A DNA stretch of 64,000 nt from JAKZVK01 sp965261065 (GCA_965261065.1 OZ253444.1:558001-622000), one strand, 5' to 3'; counted from the first letter of the stretch, positions 53,192 to 63,038 are shown. A program made the numbers and translations. The notes: generated from the sequence alone by a model not told the origin.

Positions 53192-54059
53192 GGAGTCGTT
53201 CGGCCATTGCCGCCGGGTAGCCCGCGCCCGCGCGCGAAACTTCTACTACTCGTTCCTGCTGCTACCTCGAGAGCGCAAAGACGCGATGTGCGCGATCTAC
53301 GCATTCATGCGCTATGCGGACGACATCTCCGATCAGGCGGGCCCGCCTCGAGAGATGCGGGTCGCGCTGCTCGACCGCTGGCGAAAGTCCTTCCAAACCG
53401 CGCTCGAGGGCGAGTACGGCAACGATCCGATCCTGCCCGCCTTTCACCAGACGGTGCGGAAGTACGCCATCCCGTCGCAGTATTTCTCCGACTTGATCGA
53501 AGGTGTCAGCAGCGATCTCTCGACGACGGCCTACCGCACCTTCGACGACCTCTACCGGTACTGTTACCGCGTCGCCTCGGTCGTTGGGATGACCACCGTT
53601 CACGTCTTCGGCTTCGACTCTCCCGAGGCGCTACGCCTGGCCGAGAAGTGTGGGATCGCGTTTCAGTTGACGAACATCCTGCGTGACATCCCCGAAGACG
53701 CGCGGCTTGGCCGCGTGTACCTGCCGCAGGAAGATCTCGAGCGCTTCGGCCTGACGGCGGAGGACCTGGGCAAAGGCAATTCCGGCAAGCGTTTTCGCGC
53801 GCTGATGGAGTTCGAGTGGCAGCGTGCCGAGGGTTTCTACCGGGAATCGGCGCCTCTACTCAAAATGGTGCGTCCGGAAAGCCGGGCGGCCTTATGGGCG
53901 ATGATCTCGATCTACCACCGGCTTCTGCGGCGCATCCGAAGCGACCGGTACGACGTTTTCGCTAGGCGGCCGAGGCTTAGCGCCGGCGAGAAGATGTGGA
54001 TCATCACGCGGGCGTTCGGGTTTCGGCTTCTCGGAGGTGCGCCGCCATTCCCCGCGTGA
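53178..54059 (+). CDS. hpnD: Presqualene diphosphate synthase HpnD
   Basis: 293 residues. Condenses two farnesyl diphosphates to presqualene diphosphate. Conserved motifs: FYYSFLLLPRERKDAMCAIYAFMRYADDISD with the first metal-binding DDxxD, and AFQLTNILRDIPEDARLGRVYLP with the second. ATG 53178 lies inside the end of hpnC; the stop overlaps the hpnE start by 4 bases (GTGA). Intact. Confidence 0.94.
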   Translation: MPTVRESFGHCRRVARARARNFYYSFLLLPRERKDAMCAIYAFMRYADDISDQAGPPREMRVALLDRWRKSFQTALEGEYGNDPILPAFHQTVRKYAIPSQYFSDLIEGVSSDLSTTAYRTFDDLYRYCYRVASVVGMTTVHVFGFDSPEALRLAEKCGIAFQLTNILRDIPEDARLGRVYLPQEDLERFGLTAEDLGKGNSGKRFRALMEFEWQRAEGFYRESAPLLKMVRPESRAALWAMISIYHRLLRRIRSDRYDVFARRPRLSAGEKMWIITRAFGFRLLGGAPPFPA

Positions 54060-55339
54060 AGATCGTGGGTGGAGGGTTGGCGGGCTTGGCCGCCGCCGCC
54101 GCTCTTGGCTCGGCCGGATTCGAGGTTGATCTGCACGAAGCCCGCCCCTACCTCGGGGGCCGCGCCGCCTCGTTCCCGCTCAATCCGTTAGACCCCGACT
54201 CCGAGCGCATCGACAACTGCCAGCACGTCCTGCTGCGCTGCTTTGCGAACCTGCGTGACTTCTACCGGCGGCTGGGGGTGGAAGACAAGATCCGCTTCTA
54301 CGACCGCTTCTATTTTGTCCGCCCCGGCGGCGAGGTAGACGTGCTCAAACGCGGGCTGCTGCCCGCCCCGCTGCATCTCGCCGGGGCGCTGGTCCGCTTC
54401 GGCGGGCTCTCGGCGAAGGAGAAGTGGGTCGTCGTTCGGGCACTGCTGGCCATCCGGCGCGAGGCGGGCCGGGCCAAGGCAGGGCTGGGCGATCTCGACG
54501 ACATCAGCATGGGCGACTGGCTCGACGGCCGGGAAACGTCGCCGCGGGCGATGGAGCGTTTCTGGCGTCCCATCTTGGTGAGCGCCCTCAACGAGGAGCC
54601 TGAACGAGCCTCTGCCCGCTGGGGCTTTCAGGTTTTCGCAGAGGGAATGATGGCGAGCCGGACCAGCTATGAGATGGGCGTCCCCGCCGTGCCGCTGTCG
54701 GAGCTGTACTCGGCGGCGCTCGGCGACAGGCTGGGGCCCAACGTGCGCGTTCACTTGCGTTCGCCTGTCGAGCGAATCGACCCCAACGACGACGCGGCCG
54801 ACTACTACCTGGCGGCCGTACCCTTCGAGCGGGTGAATGATTTGACGCCAGGCCTCGATGTGCCGCTGGAGAAATTCGAGCATTCACCGATCACCGGTAT
54901 TCACCTCTGGTTCGACCGCCCCGTTACGGCATTGCCGCACGCTATCCTGCTCGAGCGGACGATTCAGTGGCTGTTTCGCAAGTCGGAGACCTACTTCCAG
55001 TTGGTGGTGAGCGCTTCGCGGCCGTTGTTGAATCTGTCAAGGGAAGAAGTGGTGCGGATGGCTTGTGAGGAGCTTGGCGAGTTTTTCCCCGAGGCGGGCC
55101 GGGCGCGGCTGGTTCGCTCGCACGTCATCAAGGAAGTCCGCGCAACGTTCTCGGCGCGTCCCGGCATGCAGCCCTCGCGTCCCGGCGCGGCCACCAAGTA
55201 TCCCAACGTCTTCCTCGCCGGCGACTGGACCGACACCGGGTGGCCCCCGACCATGGAAGGGGCTGTTCGGAGTGGCTACCGAGCGGCGGAAGAAATCGTC
55301 AGGGCGGAGGGCCAGGAGCAGGTGTTCTTGGTTTCGTAG
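54056..55339 (+). CDS. hpnE: Hydroxysqualene dehydroxylase HpnE
   Basis: 427 residues, FAD-dependent phytoene-desaturase-like enzyme that completes squalene synthesis from hydroxysqualene. N-terminal dinucleotide fold VKIVGGGLAGLAAAAAL with EVDLHEA, and C-terminal FAD-contact motif NVFLAGDWTDTGWPPTMEGAVRSGY. The start is GTG 54056, overlapping the hpnD TGA; the longer reading adds residues without homology. No squalene-hopene cyclase gene follows, so shc must be elsewhere. Confidence 0.93.
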   Translation: MKIVGGGLAGLAAAAALGSAGFEVDLHEARPYLGGRAASFPLNPLDPDSERIDNCQHVLLRCFANLRDFYRRLGVEDKIRFYDRFYFVRPGGEVDVLKRGLLPAPLHLAGALVRFGGLSAKEKWVVVRALLAIRREAGRAKAGLGDLDDISMGDWLDGRETSPRAMERFWRPILVSALNEEPERASARWGFQVFAEGMMASRTSYEMGVPAVPLSELYSAALGDRLGPNVRVHLRSPVERIDPNDDAADYYLAAVPFERVNDLTPGLDVPLEKFEHSPITGIHLWFDRPVTALPHAILLERTIQWLFRKSETYFQLVVSASRPLLNLSREEVVRMACEELGEFFPEAGRARLVRSHVIKEVRATFSARPGMQPSRPGAATKYPNVFLAGDWTDTGWPPTMEGAVRSGYRAAEEIVRAEGQEQVFLVS

Positions 55340-55538
55340 CCGATGTACGGCTGCGGGCACTTCAGCAAGCCGCCTGACGGCTCCACCGTGGGCTAACTAA
55401 GCGCGGACTAAAGTCCTCACAACGTCGTCGGAGTAGTCGCAAACCGGCCCATCTCAAGGGCCTGGGGGCTACGATCGGATAGCTCAACGGAACGGTTGTT
55501 CGCAACACCAATCCGTGAAGAGGTAGAATCGGACCGGT

Positions 55539-58241
55539 ATGATCGGCCAGACGATCTCGCACTACAAGATCACCGAGAAGCTCGGTGAGGGTGGGATGGG
55601 TGTCGTCTACAAGGCCACCGACACCGAACTCAACCGGCCGGTCGCCCTCAAGTTCCTCGCGCCCCACCTGCTGCGCGACGAAGAGGGCCGCAAGAGGTTC
55701 CGACGCGAAGCGCAGGCGGCTGCGGCGCTCGATCATCCCAACATCTGCACCGTCTACGAAATCGGTCAGGCCGAGGATCAGAGCTTCATCGCCATGGCCT
55801 TCCTCGAAGGCCGGACGCTGAGCAAGAGAATTGCGGACGGTCCGCTGAAGTTGCCTGAGGCCCTCTCGATTGCGATCCAAATGGGGGAGGGGCTCGAAGC
55901 CGCCCATGACAAGGGCGTCGTTCACCGCGACATCAAGCCCGACAACGTAATGCTGATGAAGGGCTCACGCGGGCTCGTGAAGTTGATGGACTTCGGGTTG
56001 GCACAACTCGCCGAAAGCTCGAAGCTCACCCGCGAGGGTACGACCTTAGGGACTCCGATCTACATGTCCCCTGAACAGGCACTGGGCGAATCGACGGATA
56101 AGCGCTCGGACGTTTGGGCCCTCGGTGTCGTGCTCTACGAGATGGTCGCCGGACGGCCTCCGTTCCAGGGTGAGGTTGATCAGGCGGTCATCTATTCCAT
56201 CGCTAACCAACAGCACGAACCACTGACCGCCGTGCGCACCGGGGTACCCAAGGAACTCGAACGGATCGTTGACAAGTGCCTGGCCAAGCAGGCAGAAGAG
56301 CGCTATCAACACGTCACCGATTTGCTCGTGGACCTACAGGCCTGCCGCCGTTCTTTGGAACCCCAGGGAGCCGGACCGACACCACTACCGGCCCGTGCCA
56401 GCAGGACGCCGCTGTTCGTCGGCGTCGCCGCCTTGGTCCTCGCCTGCCTGGGTCTTGCTTGGTGGCTCACCCGTTCTGCCGGTCCAGCCCCCGTGCCGCA
56501 GTACACCTTGAAGCAGATCACCCGTGACACGGGCTACACGGCCGATCCGGCCCTTTCGCCCGACGGCAGGCTACTGGCTTACTCCTAGGATCGTGATGGC
56601 GACGGAGTCCTTGACATATGGGTGCAGCAACTGACGACCGGAGGAGGTCTGGTCCGCCTAACGCGCCACGGGGCCGATGACTATTGGCCGTCGTTTTCGC
56701 CGGACGGCAGCCGCGTCGCGTTCAACTCGGACCGGAATGGTGATGGAATTTATGTCGTTCCGGCGATCGGCGGGAGCCCGACGCGCATTGCGGACAGCGA
56801 GCGCGGGGTCCAGAGGATACCGCCGGCCCAGTTCTCTCCGGATGGGGAATGGGTCAGTTATTCTCCACGCCGTGGTATCGAGATCGTCCCGGCTTCAGGA
56901 GGTCCCGTGCGAGTCGTGGAGACAGGCCTGCCAACTGCCATAGCACCGATCTGGTCGCCCGACGGACAGTATTTGCTGTTTATTGGAAGCGAAGACCCGC
57001 CAGGAACGTACCAGCAGAGAGATATGGACTGGTGGCTTATACCTGCTGCCGGGGGACAGCCTGTTCGACTACGAGCTAAAGAGCTATTCGAAAGACATGG
57101 GATCGTAGCAGCGGGAACGGTCCTCGTCCATCCGATGCGTCTCCCGGTTCCTCGCTCCTGGCGAGCTGACGGCAACCTAGTGATCTTCTGTGGGGCAATC
57201 ACAGGTTCGGCCGCCAACCTGTGGCAGGTTCAAATCGCACCCGACGACGGAGTCCTTATCGGTGAGCCCCAGCGACTCACCTCGGGAACAGGTGAGGAAG
57301 ATCCTTTCGCCTCCCAAGATGGCCGGATTGCGTTCGTCAACTCATCCGTTAGTCGGGATATCTGGAGCCTACCACTCGACGCCGACCGCGCCGAGGTGCA
57401 GGGAGAGAGGGAGAGGGTGATCTTAGGGCTGAGCGACGATTGGTCTCCATCGGTCTCGTCGAACGGGAAGAAGTTGGCCTTCGTGTCAAACCGCGCCGGT
57501 AATTCCGACATCTGGCTTCGTGACCTGGAGACCGGCGAGGAAACCCCGCTAACGATTGGTCCCGAGAGGGAACGCCGGGGAAAGATCTCACCCGATGGTT
57601 CGATGGTCTCGTTCGTGCGCGGAGAACCAGGCCGATCCAGCCTTCACGTCATGAATCTTGCCCAAAGAAGCCAGAAAGTGTTGGTCGAAGGCATAATCAA
57701 CATGTTGGTCTGGATGCCAGACAGCAAACGCATCCTCTTCTACACGGGGTTGCTAAAGACCGTGAATGTGGAGACCGGAGCACAAGCCGATTTCAATCTC
57801 AGGCACCGGCACCCCAAGTACGAAGCAGCTACGCCTCAATTCTCTCCCGACGCAAAGTGGCTCGCCTTCAATCTTCATATGCGTCCTGAAGTCCCGCTGT
57901 TCATTTCCCGTATCGAACGGGGCCAACCAACGGCACATGACGAATGGATTCAGGTGACCCAGGGTTCGATCGATGCCTACCCGTCGTGGTCACCGGACGG
58001 TAACACTCTGTACTTCCTTTCTCTCCGCGACGAGTTTTTCTGCCTCTATGCGCAACCTTTAGAACCTGACACCAAGAAGCCGCGTGGGTCGCTCAGAGAC
58101 ATAGATCACTTCCACGGGCGGGGGCGCATGATTGGCGCTGGAATCTACGGTTACCCAGCCATGACGAGCAATCGTATCTTTGTCGCGCTCAGCGAACCCA
58201 GAGCCAACATCTGGCTCGCCGAGCCCCTACCACAGCCTTAA
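55539..58241 (+). pseudogene. Ser/Thr protein kinase fused to PD40/TolB propeller, in-frame TAG at codon 350
   Basis: One continuous frame of about 900 codons broken by a TAG at 56586-56588. Before it: a Hanks-type kinase with GEGGMGVVYK (residues 16-25), K38, VVHRDIKPDN (D131) and DFG (D151), and a membrane helix at about 293-312. After it: DRDGDGVLDIWVQQLTTGG and several PD40 blades (PSFSPDGSRVAF, SDIWLRDLETGEE). This is the common acidobacterial receptor-kinase architecture, cytoplasmic kinase plus external propeller. The stop lies at the first blade (LLAYS*DRDG), where TCG or CAG is expected. The kinase and membrane helix would still be produced without the sensor. A restart at GTG 56622 would lack a signal. 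Confidence 0.88.
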
Positions 58242-58927
58242 CGCTTGAGCGCGAATCAAGTAGATGCCACGATCGCGGTCCGAGCCGCGCCGTAGTGCAC
58301 GAGTTTGCCGCGAACGCGAGCAGGACTAACCCCCAAGAAACGAACGACATAGCCCCGGTTCGGCGGATAGGTGTTGCGATATCCGGTTCGCGCGCCGAAT
58401 CCGCCGCTTGGGGAGCGCTGACCGCTCCCGAACCCAGCGCCCGAGGCAAGAAAAATCGTTCCTCAGTACAGGCTCGACTGCGGGCGGCCGAACGCCGTTG
58501 GCCTCGTCATATAATGGCCAGGCTAGCAGGCCAGGACGGACATCCTGGCTAATATCCTTCCGTCCGCTTCGCGGACTCGCCTCGTGCGTGGTCTGGTAGA
58601 CCGAGGCCAGAGTGAGGTTTTTGGTCAAGCCCGTCCGATGACCCTACGTGTTAAGGCGAGCCAGGCGGGCAAGACATAGCGCTGAGACGCTCATTGGGAC
58701 AAGTCAGCGGCACCACCAGCTTCCCAGCGCTCCCTGACCCGGACGAGCTGGAACCAAGTGGAGTTGCTTCGCGCTGCTAGGAAGTGATCGCGGCGTCGAG
58801 GCAACCGCTCCCTTACGGTCACGGCTCGGTTTGAGGGTCTGCGCCAGCCCGGCGGGTTTTCTGCCAGTTTCGGCAAGGATTTCACTACGTAGGTACTGAC
58901 GGCCGCGGTTTGGCAGGGGAGAGAATC
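58242..58927. other. Long intergenic region without a supported gene
   Basis: 686 bp between the kinase-propeller gene and the convergent ABM gene. It contains one REP-like palindrome (58803-58820), inverted CCAGGCTAGCAGGCCAGG/CATCCTGGCTAATATCC-type fragments near 58520-58560, and short frames with no domains. No RNA gene was recognised. Confidence 0.5.
58803..58820. repeat. REP-like palindrome
   Basis: AACCGctcccttaCGGTC followed by ACGGCTCGGTTT; one arm base differs from the perfect form at 49216. Confidence 0.65.
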
Positions 58928-59299
58928 TTACTTTGGGTGTATTACTGCGAAGCCGTCCCACTTGGGCTCCTCGCAATGGCCGCTCAGCGCCGGCCAGGCC
59001 CTCTGGTGGTCGTCGGACTTGACCCAATCCATGCGCTGTTCCTCGGTGTTGAAGGAGAGTCGCACGGTGTAGTCGCGGGTGCCGGGCTTACGCATCAATA
59101 GAGCGTTGCGGAAGCCCTTCTGTCGGCTGACGGCGGGGTAGAAGACCTCCTTGAAGGTTTGCTCGACCTGCGCTTCGTGGCCGGCCTTGGCAGTCAGCCA
59201 GATGTGTAACTCCATCGCGCCGTCGATGTTGAAGTCGCGTTCGGCGAAGGCCGGGATCGACACCGCGAGAACGAGGAGCGCAAGCGCGAATTTCTTCAT
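58928..59299 (-). CDS. Exported ABM/dimeric alpha-beta barrel domain protein
   Basis: 123 residues: signal peptide MKKFALALLVLAVSIPAFAERD, then a single antibiotic-biosynthesis-monooxygenase-type barrel (LHIWLTAKAGHEAQVEQTFKEVFYPAVSRQKGFRNALLMRKPGTRDYTVRLSF shortened here to its main strands) ending DWVKSDDHQRAW. The family includes small oxygenases and heme-degrading proteins but also non-enzymatic members; no catalytic residue is evident. ATG 59299 is preceded by GGAGGG. It is followed closely by the amidohydrolase genes upstream on the same strand. Confidence 0.7.
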   Translation of the reverse strand: MKKFALALLVLAVSIPAFAERDFNIDGAMELHIWLTAKAGHEAQVEQTFKEVFYPAVSRQKGFRNALLMRKPGTRDYTVRLSFNTEEQRMDWVKSDDHQRAWPALSGHCEEPKWDGFAVIHPK

Positions 59300-59383
59300 G
59301 GTTCCCTCCATCGGGTCGCCAAGCGGACCTGAGTCCCGAAGAATCGGGACTCGACACGGCTGTAGCCTTACGCCACAACGCAG

Positions 59384-60628
59384 CTACGGAATACGATTAT
59401 ACTCGCCGGCCGTGTGCCATTCGGGAAAGCCGAGCCCGTCGCGGTCGTAGACGACCTTGCCGTCGCGCACGGTGAGGATCGCCTCCAGCTTCCTGGTAGC
59501 GACCATACGCATCTCGCGGGTGTCATTGAGTCCAAACACGCCGTGGCGGATCGCGAACACGGCAATGTCCGCCGTCTGTCCTTCGCCGAGCGTACCGATC
59601 TGGGGGAACTTGCCAATGGCTCGCGCCGGACGGACGGTGGATTTTTCGATGGCTTCCTCGAAGCTCATCCCGAGATTCATGAACTTCGAGATGACGTTGG
59701 GCATGGCGGGCTTGGTCTTCAGGATGCTTCGGCGATGCAGGTCGCTGCTCAGCGTATCCGGCGGGAAGCCGTCTTTCATCGAGTCGGCCGCAACCGGAAA
59801 GATGAACGCGCCCGCTCCGTGACCCACGTCGAAGAGAACACCGCGCCGCCGCGCTTCCCACATCCACGGCTGGACCTTTCGCGTTGCCCGGTTGACCAGC
59901 TCGAGCTGGCGGTCGCTGTGCATGTGCGTGTGGATGTCACCGGGCCTTAGGATCTCGAGCAACTTAGTCCGTGTGTCACGCGCCTGGTGGCTCAGCACCT
60001 GCATGTCGACGATCACGGGCTTATCGGTCATTTCGCCGGCCTCGACGGCGCGTTCTAGCGGGAGATATCCCCTGCGGCCAAAGTGGGCCGTCTTGATCCC
60101 GACGATCAAGTCGGTATACTGTTTCATCTTCTCCGCCGTCTTGGCGGCATCCATGTCGGTGACGTCGTTTTCAGCCCTGCCGCCCACCATGCCCTCACCC
60201 ACGATGTTGATGAAGGCGTAAACGCGCGTCTTGGTGCGGTCGATCACCGTCTTCTTGAACTCGTCGAATGTACGCCAGCCGGACCCGCCGCAGTCGACCA
60301 CTGTGGTCGTGCCTTGGGTGAGATGGGTATCGTCGGGCCAGATCCAGCCCTGGTAGCCGAAGACATGCGTATGGATGTCCACCAGGCCCGGGGTGACGTA
60401 GTAGCCGCCGACCTTGATGGTCTTCTTGGCCTCGCCTGTGGGTATGTCGGGGGCTACCTTGGCAATCTTGCCTTCTCGGACCGCGATGTCGACCACCCGG
60501 TCGATCTTGTTTCCCGGGTCGAGGACGTGCCCACCCTGAAGAAGGAGGTCATAGGTTTGGGTAAAGCCGGGCGCGACCGCGGAAAGGGCAAGCAGCGCGG
60601 CTCGTAGCAGTCCCCGTCTGCTCGGCAA
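59384..60628 (-). CDS. Exported amidohydrolase/dihydroorotase-like metal-dependent hydrolase (first)
   Basis: About 414 residues from TTG 60628, whose product begins LPSRRGLLRAALLALSAVAPGF, a twin-arginine-like signal. The amidohydrolase barrel shows the metal HTH in VDIHTHVFG, later DMQVLSHQARD, DIHTHMHSD and FDVGHGAGAF, and the terminal DLHR. It resembles D-aminoacylase/dihydroorotase-like enzymes of unknown substrate. A longer reading from GTG 60673 is open, but its first codons are the palindromic repeat (ARHAVPA), so the repeat has probably extended the frame by chance. Paralogue of the next gene; about 40% similar by eye. Confidence 0.8.
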   Translation of the reverse strand: MPSRRGLLRAALLALSAVAPGFTQTYDLLLQGGHVLDPGNKIDRVVDIAVREGKIAKVAPDIPTGEAKKTIKVGGYYVTPGLVDIHTHVFGYQGWIWPDDTHLTQGTTTVVDCGGSGWRTFDEFKKTVIDRTKTRVYAFINIVGEGMVGGRAENDVTDMDAAKTAEKMKQYTDLIVGIKTAHFGRRGYLPLERAVEAGEMTDKPVIVDMQVLSHQARDTRTKLLEILRPGDIHTHMHSDRQLELVNRATRKVQPWMWEARRRGVLFDVGHGAGAFIFPVAADSMKDGFPPDTLSSDLHRRSILKTKPAMPNVISKFMNLGMSFEEAIEKSTVRPARAIGKFPQIGTLGEGQTADIAVFAIRHGVFGLNDTREMRMVATRKLEAILTVRDGKVVYDRDGLGFPEWHTAGEYNRIP

Positions 60629-60634
60629 CCTGGC

Positions 60635-60655
60635 GGGCACGGCATGCCGTGCCCC
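60635..60655. repeat. Palindrome GGGCACGGCATGCCGTGCCC, second copy
   Basis: Same perfect palindrome as at 42074, followed by CTAC. It lies between the two amidohydrolase genes and runs into the possible 5' extension of the downstream one. Ends approximate to one base. Confidence 0.7.
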
Positions 60656-60694
60656 TACTTTTCGGGATCTCACGGGATCTTGACGTACTCGCCC

Positions 60695-61966
60695 TTACCG
60701 GAAGTTGCTGTAGGGGCCGGCGGTGCTCCATTCGGGCATGCTGATGCCGTCCTCGTCCCAGACGATGGCGCCCTTGCGAATGGTCATCGCACAACGAATC
60801 TTCTTGTCGGCGGTGAGCTTGCCGTGGCCCGAATCGAGGAACGCGAACTTGCCGCGCTCGATCTTGAGAACGGCGATGTCGGCGGTCGAGCCCTCATCGA
60901 GCGTGCCGAGGTCGGTGCGGCGGATCGCCTTTGCCGGATTCACCGTGGTGCGCTCGATGACCTGCTCAAAAGTCATGCCGATGTTGAGGAACTTCGACAT
61001 GACGTTGTTCAGGTGCGCGCGCGGCAGCATGATGGAGTTCTTGTGGAGGTCGGTCGAGATCGTATCCGGCAGGAACCCTTGTTTGATCGCCGGGACGCCG
61101 ATGCGGAACCAAAAGCTGCCCGAACCGTGGCCGACGTCAAACAGGATGCCGCGCTCGCGGGCCTTCCACATGTAGTCCTGCACCTTCTTGTTCTCGTCGA
61201 GCTGCGGCGTGAGGCGGCCGTAGAAGTGCGTGTGGATGTTGCCCGGCTTCATGTGCTCGAGGATCAGCTCCTTGTAGCCTCGGCCGGGCTTGGGATGGAA
61301 GTCGACCATGAGGACGCTGTTGCTCTGCTCGGCGGCTTCAACGGCGCGGTCGATCGCCTCCCAGTCGGTGGGTTGGTAGTGCGCGGTCTTGATGCCGACG
61401 ATAGAGTCGGGGTGTTTCTTGACCATGGCGACCGCGGCGGCAACGTCCATCTGGTTGACATCGTTCTCGACGTCTTTGCCGTACATGCCGGCGCCGACGA
61501 TGTTGAGGAAGGCGAGTAGCCGCACTTTGGCCTTGTCGATGGTCTCTTCCTTGAACTTCTCGAATCCTTTGTGGCCCGAGCTGCCGGCGTCGACGGCGGT
61601 CGTAACGCCGTAGCGCAAGGTGGTGTGATCGGGATTGAGATTCAACCACGCGCCGCGCTGGTCAAGGTGCGCATGGATGTCGATGAGGCCCGGTGTGACG
61701 TAGTATTCGCTCAGGTCGACCGTTTTCTTGGCGCGCGAGGCGGGAAGACCTTTGCCGATCTTGTGGATTTTCTGGCCGATGATGGCGATGTCGAAGCGCC
61801 CGTTGCGGTTGTTCTTAAGATCGATGACGTGGCCATTCTTGAGCAGCACGTCGTAGATGACGGTGTCGTCGCCGGCGAGGGCGTCGGTTGTTTGCGCAGT
61901 TAGCGGCAGCAGAGCCAGGACGATCACCGAGGGGAGGAGTAGGTTGTAAAGTTTGAAGGATCGCAT
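60695..61966 (-). CDS. Exported amidohydrolase/dihydroorotase-like metal-dependent hydrolase (second)
   Basis: 423 residues. Sec signal peptide (MRSFKLYNLLLPSVIVLALLPLTAQ), then an amidohydrolase barrel with LIDIHAHLDQRG, MVDFHPKPGRG, NIHTHFYGRL, FDVGHGSGSFWF and TDLHKNS, closely matching the neighbouring paralogue in order and spacing. Likely a recent tandem duplication followed by divergence, including of the export signal. ATG 61966 chosen as the first residue of the signal. Substrate unknown; a D-amino-acid or cyclic-amide hydrolase is the family expectation. Confidence 0.82.
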   Translation of the reverse strand: MRSFKLYNLLLPSVIVLALLPLTAQTTDALAGDDTVIYDVLLKNGHVIDLKNNRNGRFDIAIIGQKIHKIGKGLPASRAKKTVDLSEYYVTPGLIDIHAHLDQRGAWLNLNPDHTTLRYGVTTAVDAGSSGHKGFEKFKEETIDKAKVRLLAFLNIVGAGMYGKDVENDVNQMDVAAAVAMVKKHPDSIVGIKTAHYQPTDWEAIDRAVEAAEQSNSVLMVDFHPKPGRGYKELILEHMKPGNIHTHFYGRLTPQLDENKKVQDYMWKARERGILFDVGHGSGSFWFRIGVPAIKQGFLPDTISTDLHKNSIMLPRAHLNNVMSKFLNIGMTFEQVIERTTVNPAKAIRRTDLGTLDEGSTADIAVLKIERGKFAFLDSGHGKLTADKKIRCAMTIRKGAIVWDEDGISMPEWSTAGPYSNFR

Positions 61967-62003
61967 TTGAATTTTGAATCCGTTGGGAAGCGTGGTTAGC
62001 GAG

Positions 62004-62019
62004 GCACGGCATGCCGTGC
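62004..62019. repeat. Palindrome GCACGGCATGCCGTGC, third copy
   Basis: 16-bp core of the palindrome family, between the second amidohydrolase and the decayed transposase. Confidence 0.65.
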
Positions 62020-62038
62020 GCTGGAGTTTGGACATTAC

Positions 62039-63038
62039 TCAAGCGGCGGCGGCAAGTGCCGAGCGTTGGTAGCTGGCCCGGATGCCGAACGGGAGTAGCA
62101 AGTGAGGCTGTTCGTAGGCTTGTTGGCGCAGCAGCGTCACCAGATCTTGGCACGAGGGCCGCTGTTGCTTTCGACGCCACTTGGGCAACTCGCCGTAGGC
62201 TTGGCCGCGGTGCGGGCCATACGCTTCCAGCCCGGCCAGCAACAAAGCGCTGTACGCCGCCACCATCAACGCCGGCTGCCGCGGCACCGCCTTCTCGTTC
62301 CACACCTGCGCTTGTCCCACGCCCAAGGTGTCCTTCTCCTCGCGGCGGTTGACCTCGATCTGCCAGCGGTCTAAGTACATCTGCAACAGCCGCGGCGCCG
62401 ACGCCTCGAACTCGCTTGTCAACAAGTAGGCGGCGCGGCGATACAGCCAGCGTCCGCGCTTGCGATACGGCACCACCACCAGCAAACGCAACGCGCGCCG
62501 CCCCGCTACAACACCCCCGACACCAGCTTGTAGCGCAGCGTGCGCCGTTTGCCGCCGAAGGAGACTTGGGTCTTCTGCCAGGGGATCGACTCATCTTACC
62601 GCACCTGTTCGGGCGTGAAAGTCTCGGCGGCATAAAAACGCCGGCTGGCGGCCGCGGCCGGGTAACACAGCACGGCGTTCTGGCGGGCGCGGGTGACGAT
62701 GGTGACGCGGTCCCGGCCACGCGACGACCGGTTTTCTTGAGCCGGGTCTCATCGATCGCCACCGCCAGCCAGCGGCCGCGGTACCACGACAAGCTGCCCT
62801 CGAGGATCGGCTGGAACAGTGGGTCGGCCTCCCAGCGGCTGCGCGAGTGCAAGTAGTAGTCGGCGCTCCAATCCAGCCCGCCGCGGCCGGCGGTGAGCAG
62901 GATGCGGGAGACGGTGGTGCGTCCCAGGCACAGCAGCGAGCCGAGGGCTTGCCCGACGGACACCCGCCGCCAACTGGGCTGGCGTGCGAACACGGGCCGC
63001 CATTGGGCGGTGAGGGCCAAGAACTTTTCCAGCAGCAT
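62039..63038 (-). pseudogene. Decayed DDE transposase (IS701/IS4-superfamily type)
   Basis: Similarity is spread over different frames. From 63038: MLLEKFLALTAQWRPVFARQ, SRWEADPLFQPILEGSLSWY and LAVAIDETRLKKTGRRVAGT (first Asp) in one frame. A shift near 62710 leads to VTIVTRARQNAVLCYPAAAA, then stops near 62597 and 62510. The C-terminal third (62039-62491: RLLVVVPYRKRGRWLYRRAA ... MYLDRWQIEVNRREEKDTLG, catalytic Glu) is in a further frame. At least two frameshifts plus two stops make it non-functional. No inverted repeats could be assigned. Confidence 0.78.

Noticed and set aside
33587..56588. Stop-codon recoding (TGA or TAG read as an amino acid)
   Set aside because: The two interrupted genes use different stops and all other genes terminate normally with all three stops, so point mutations or errors are simpler.
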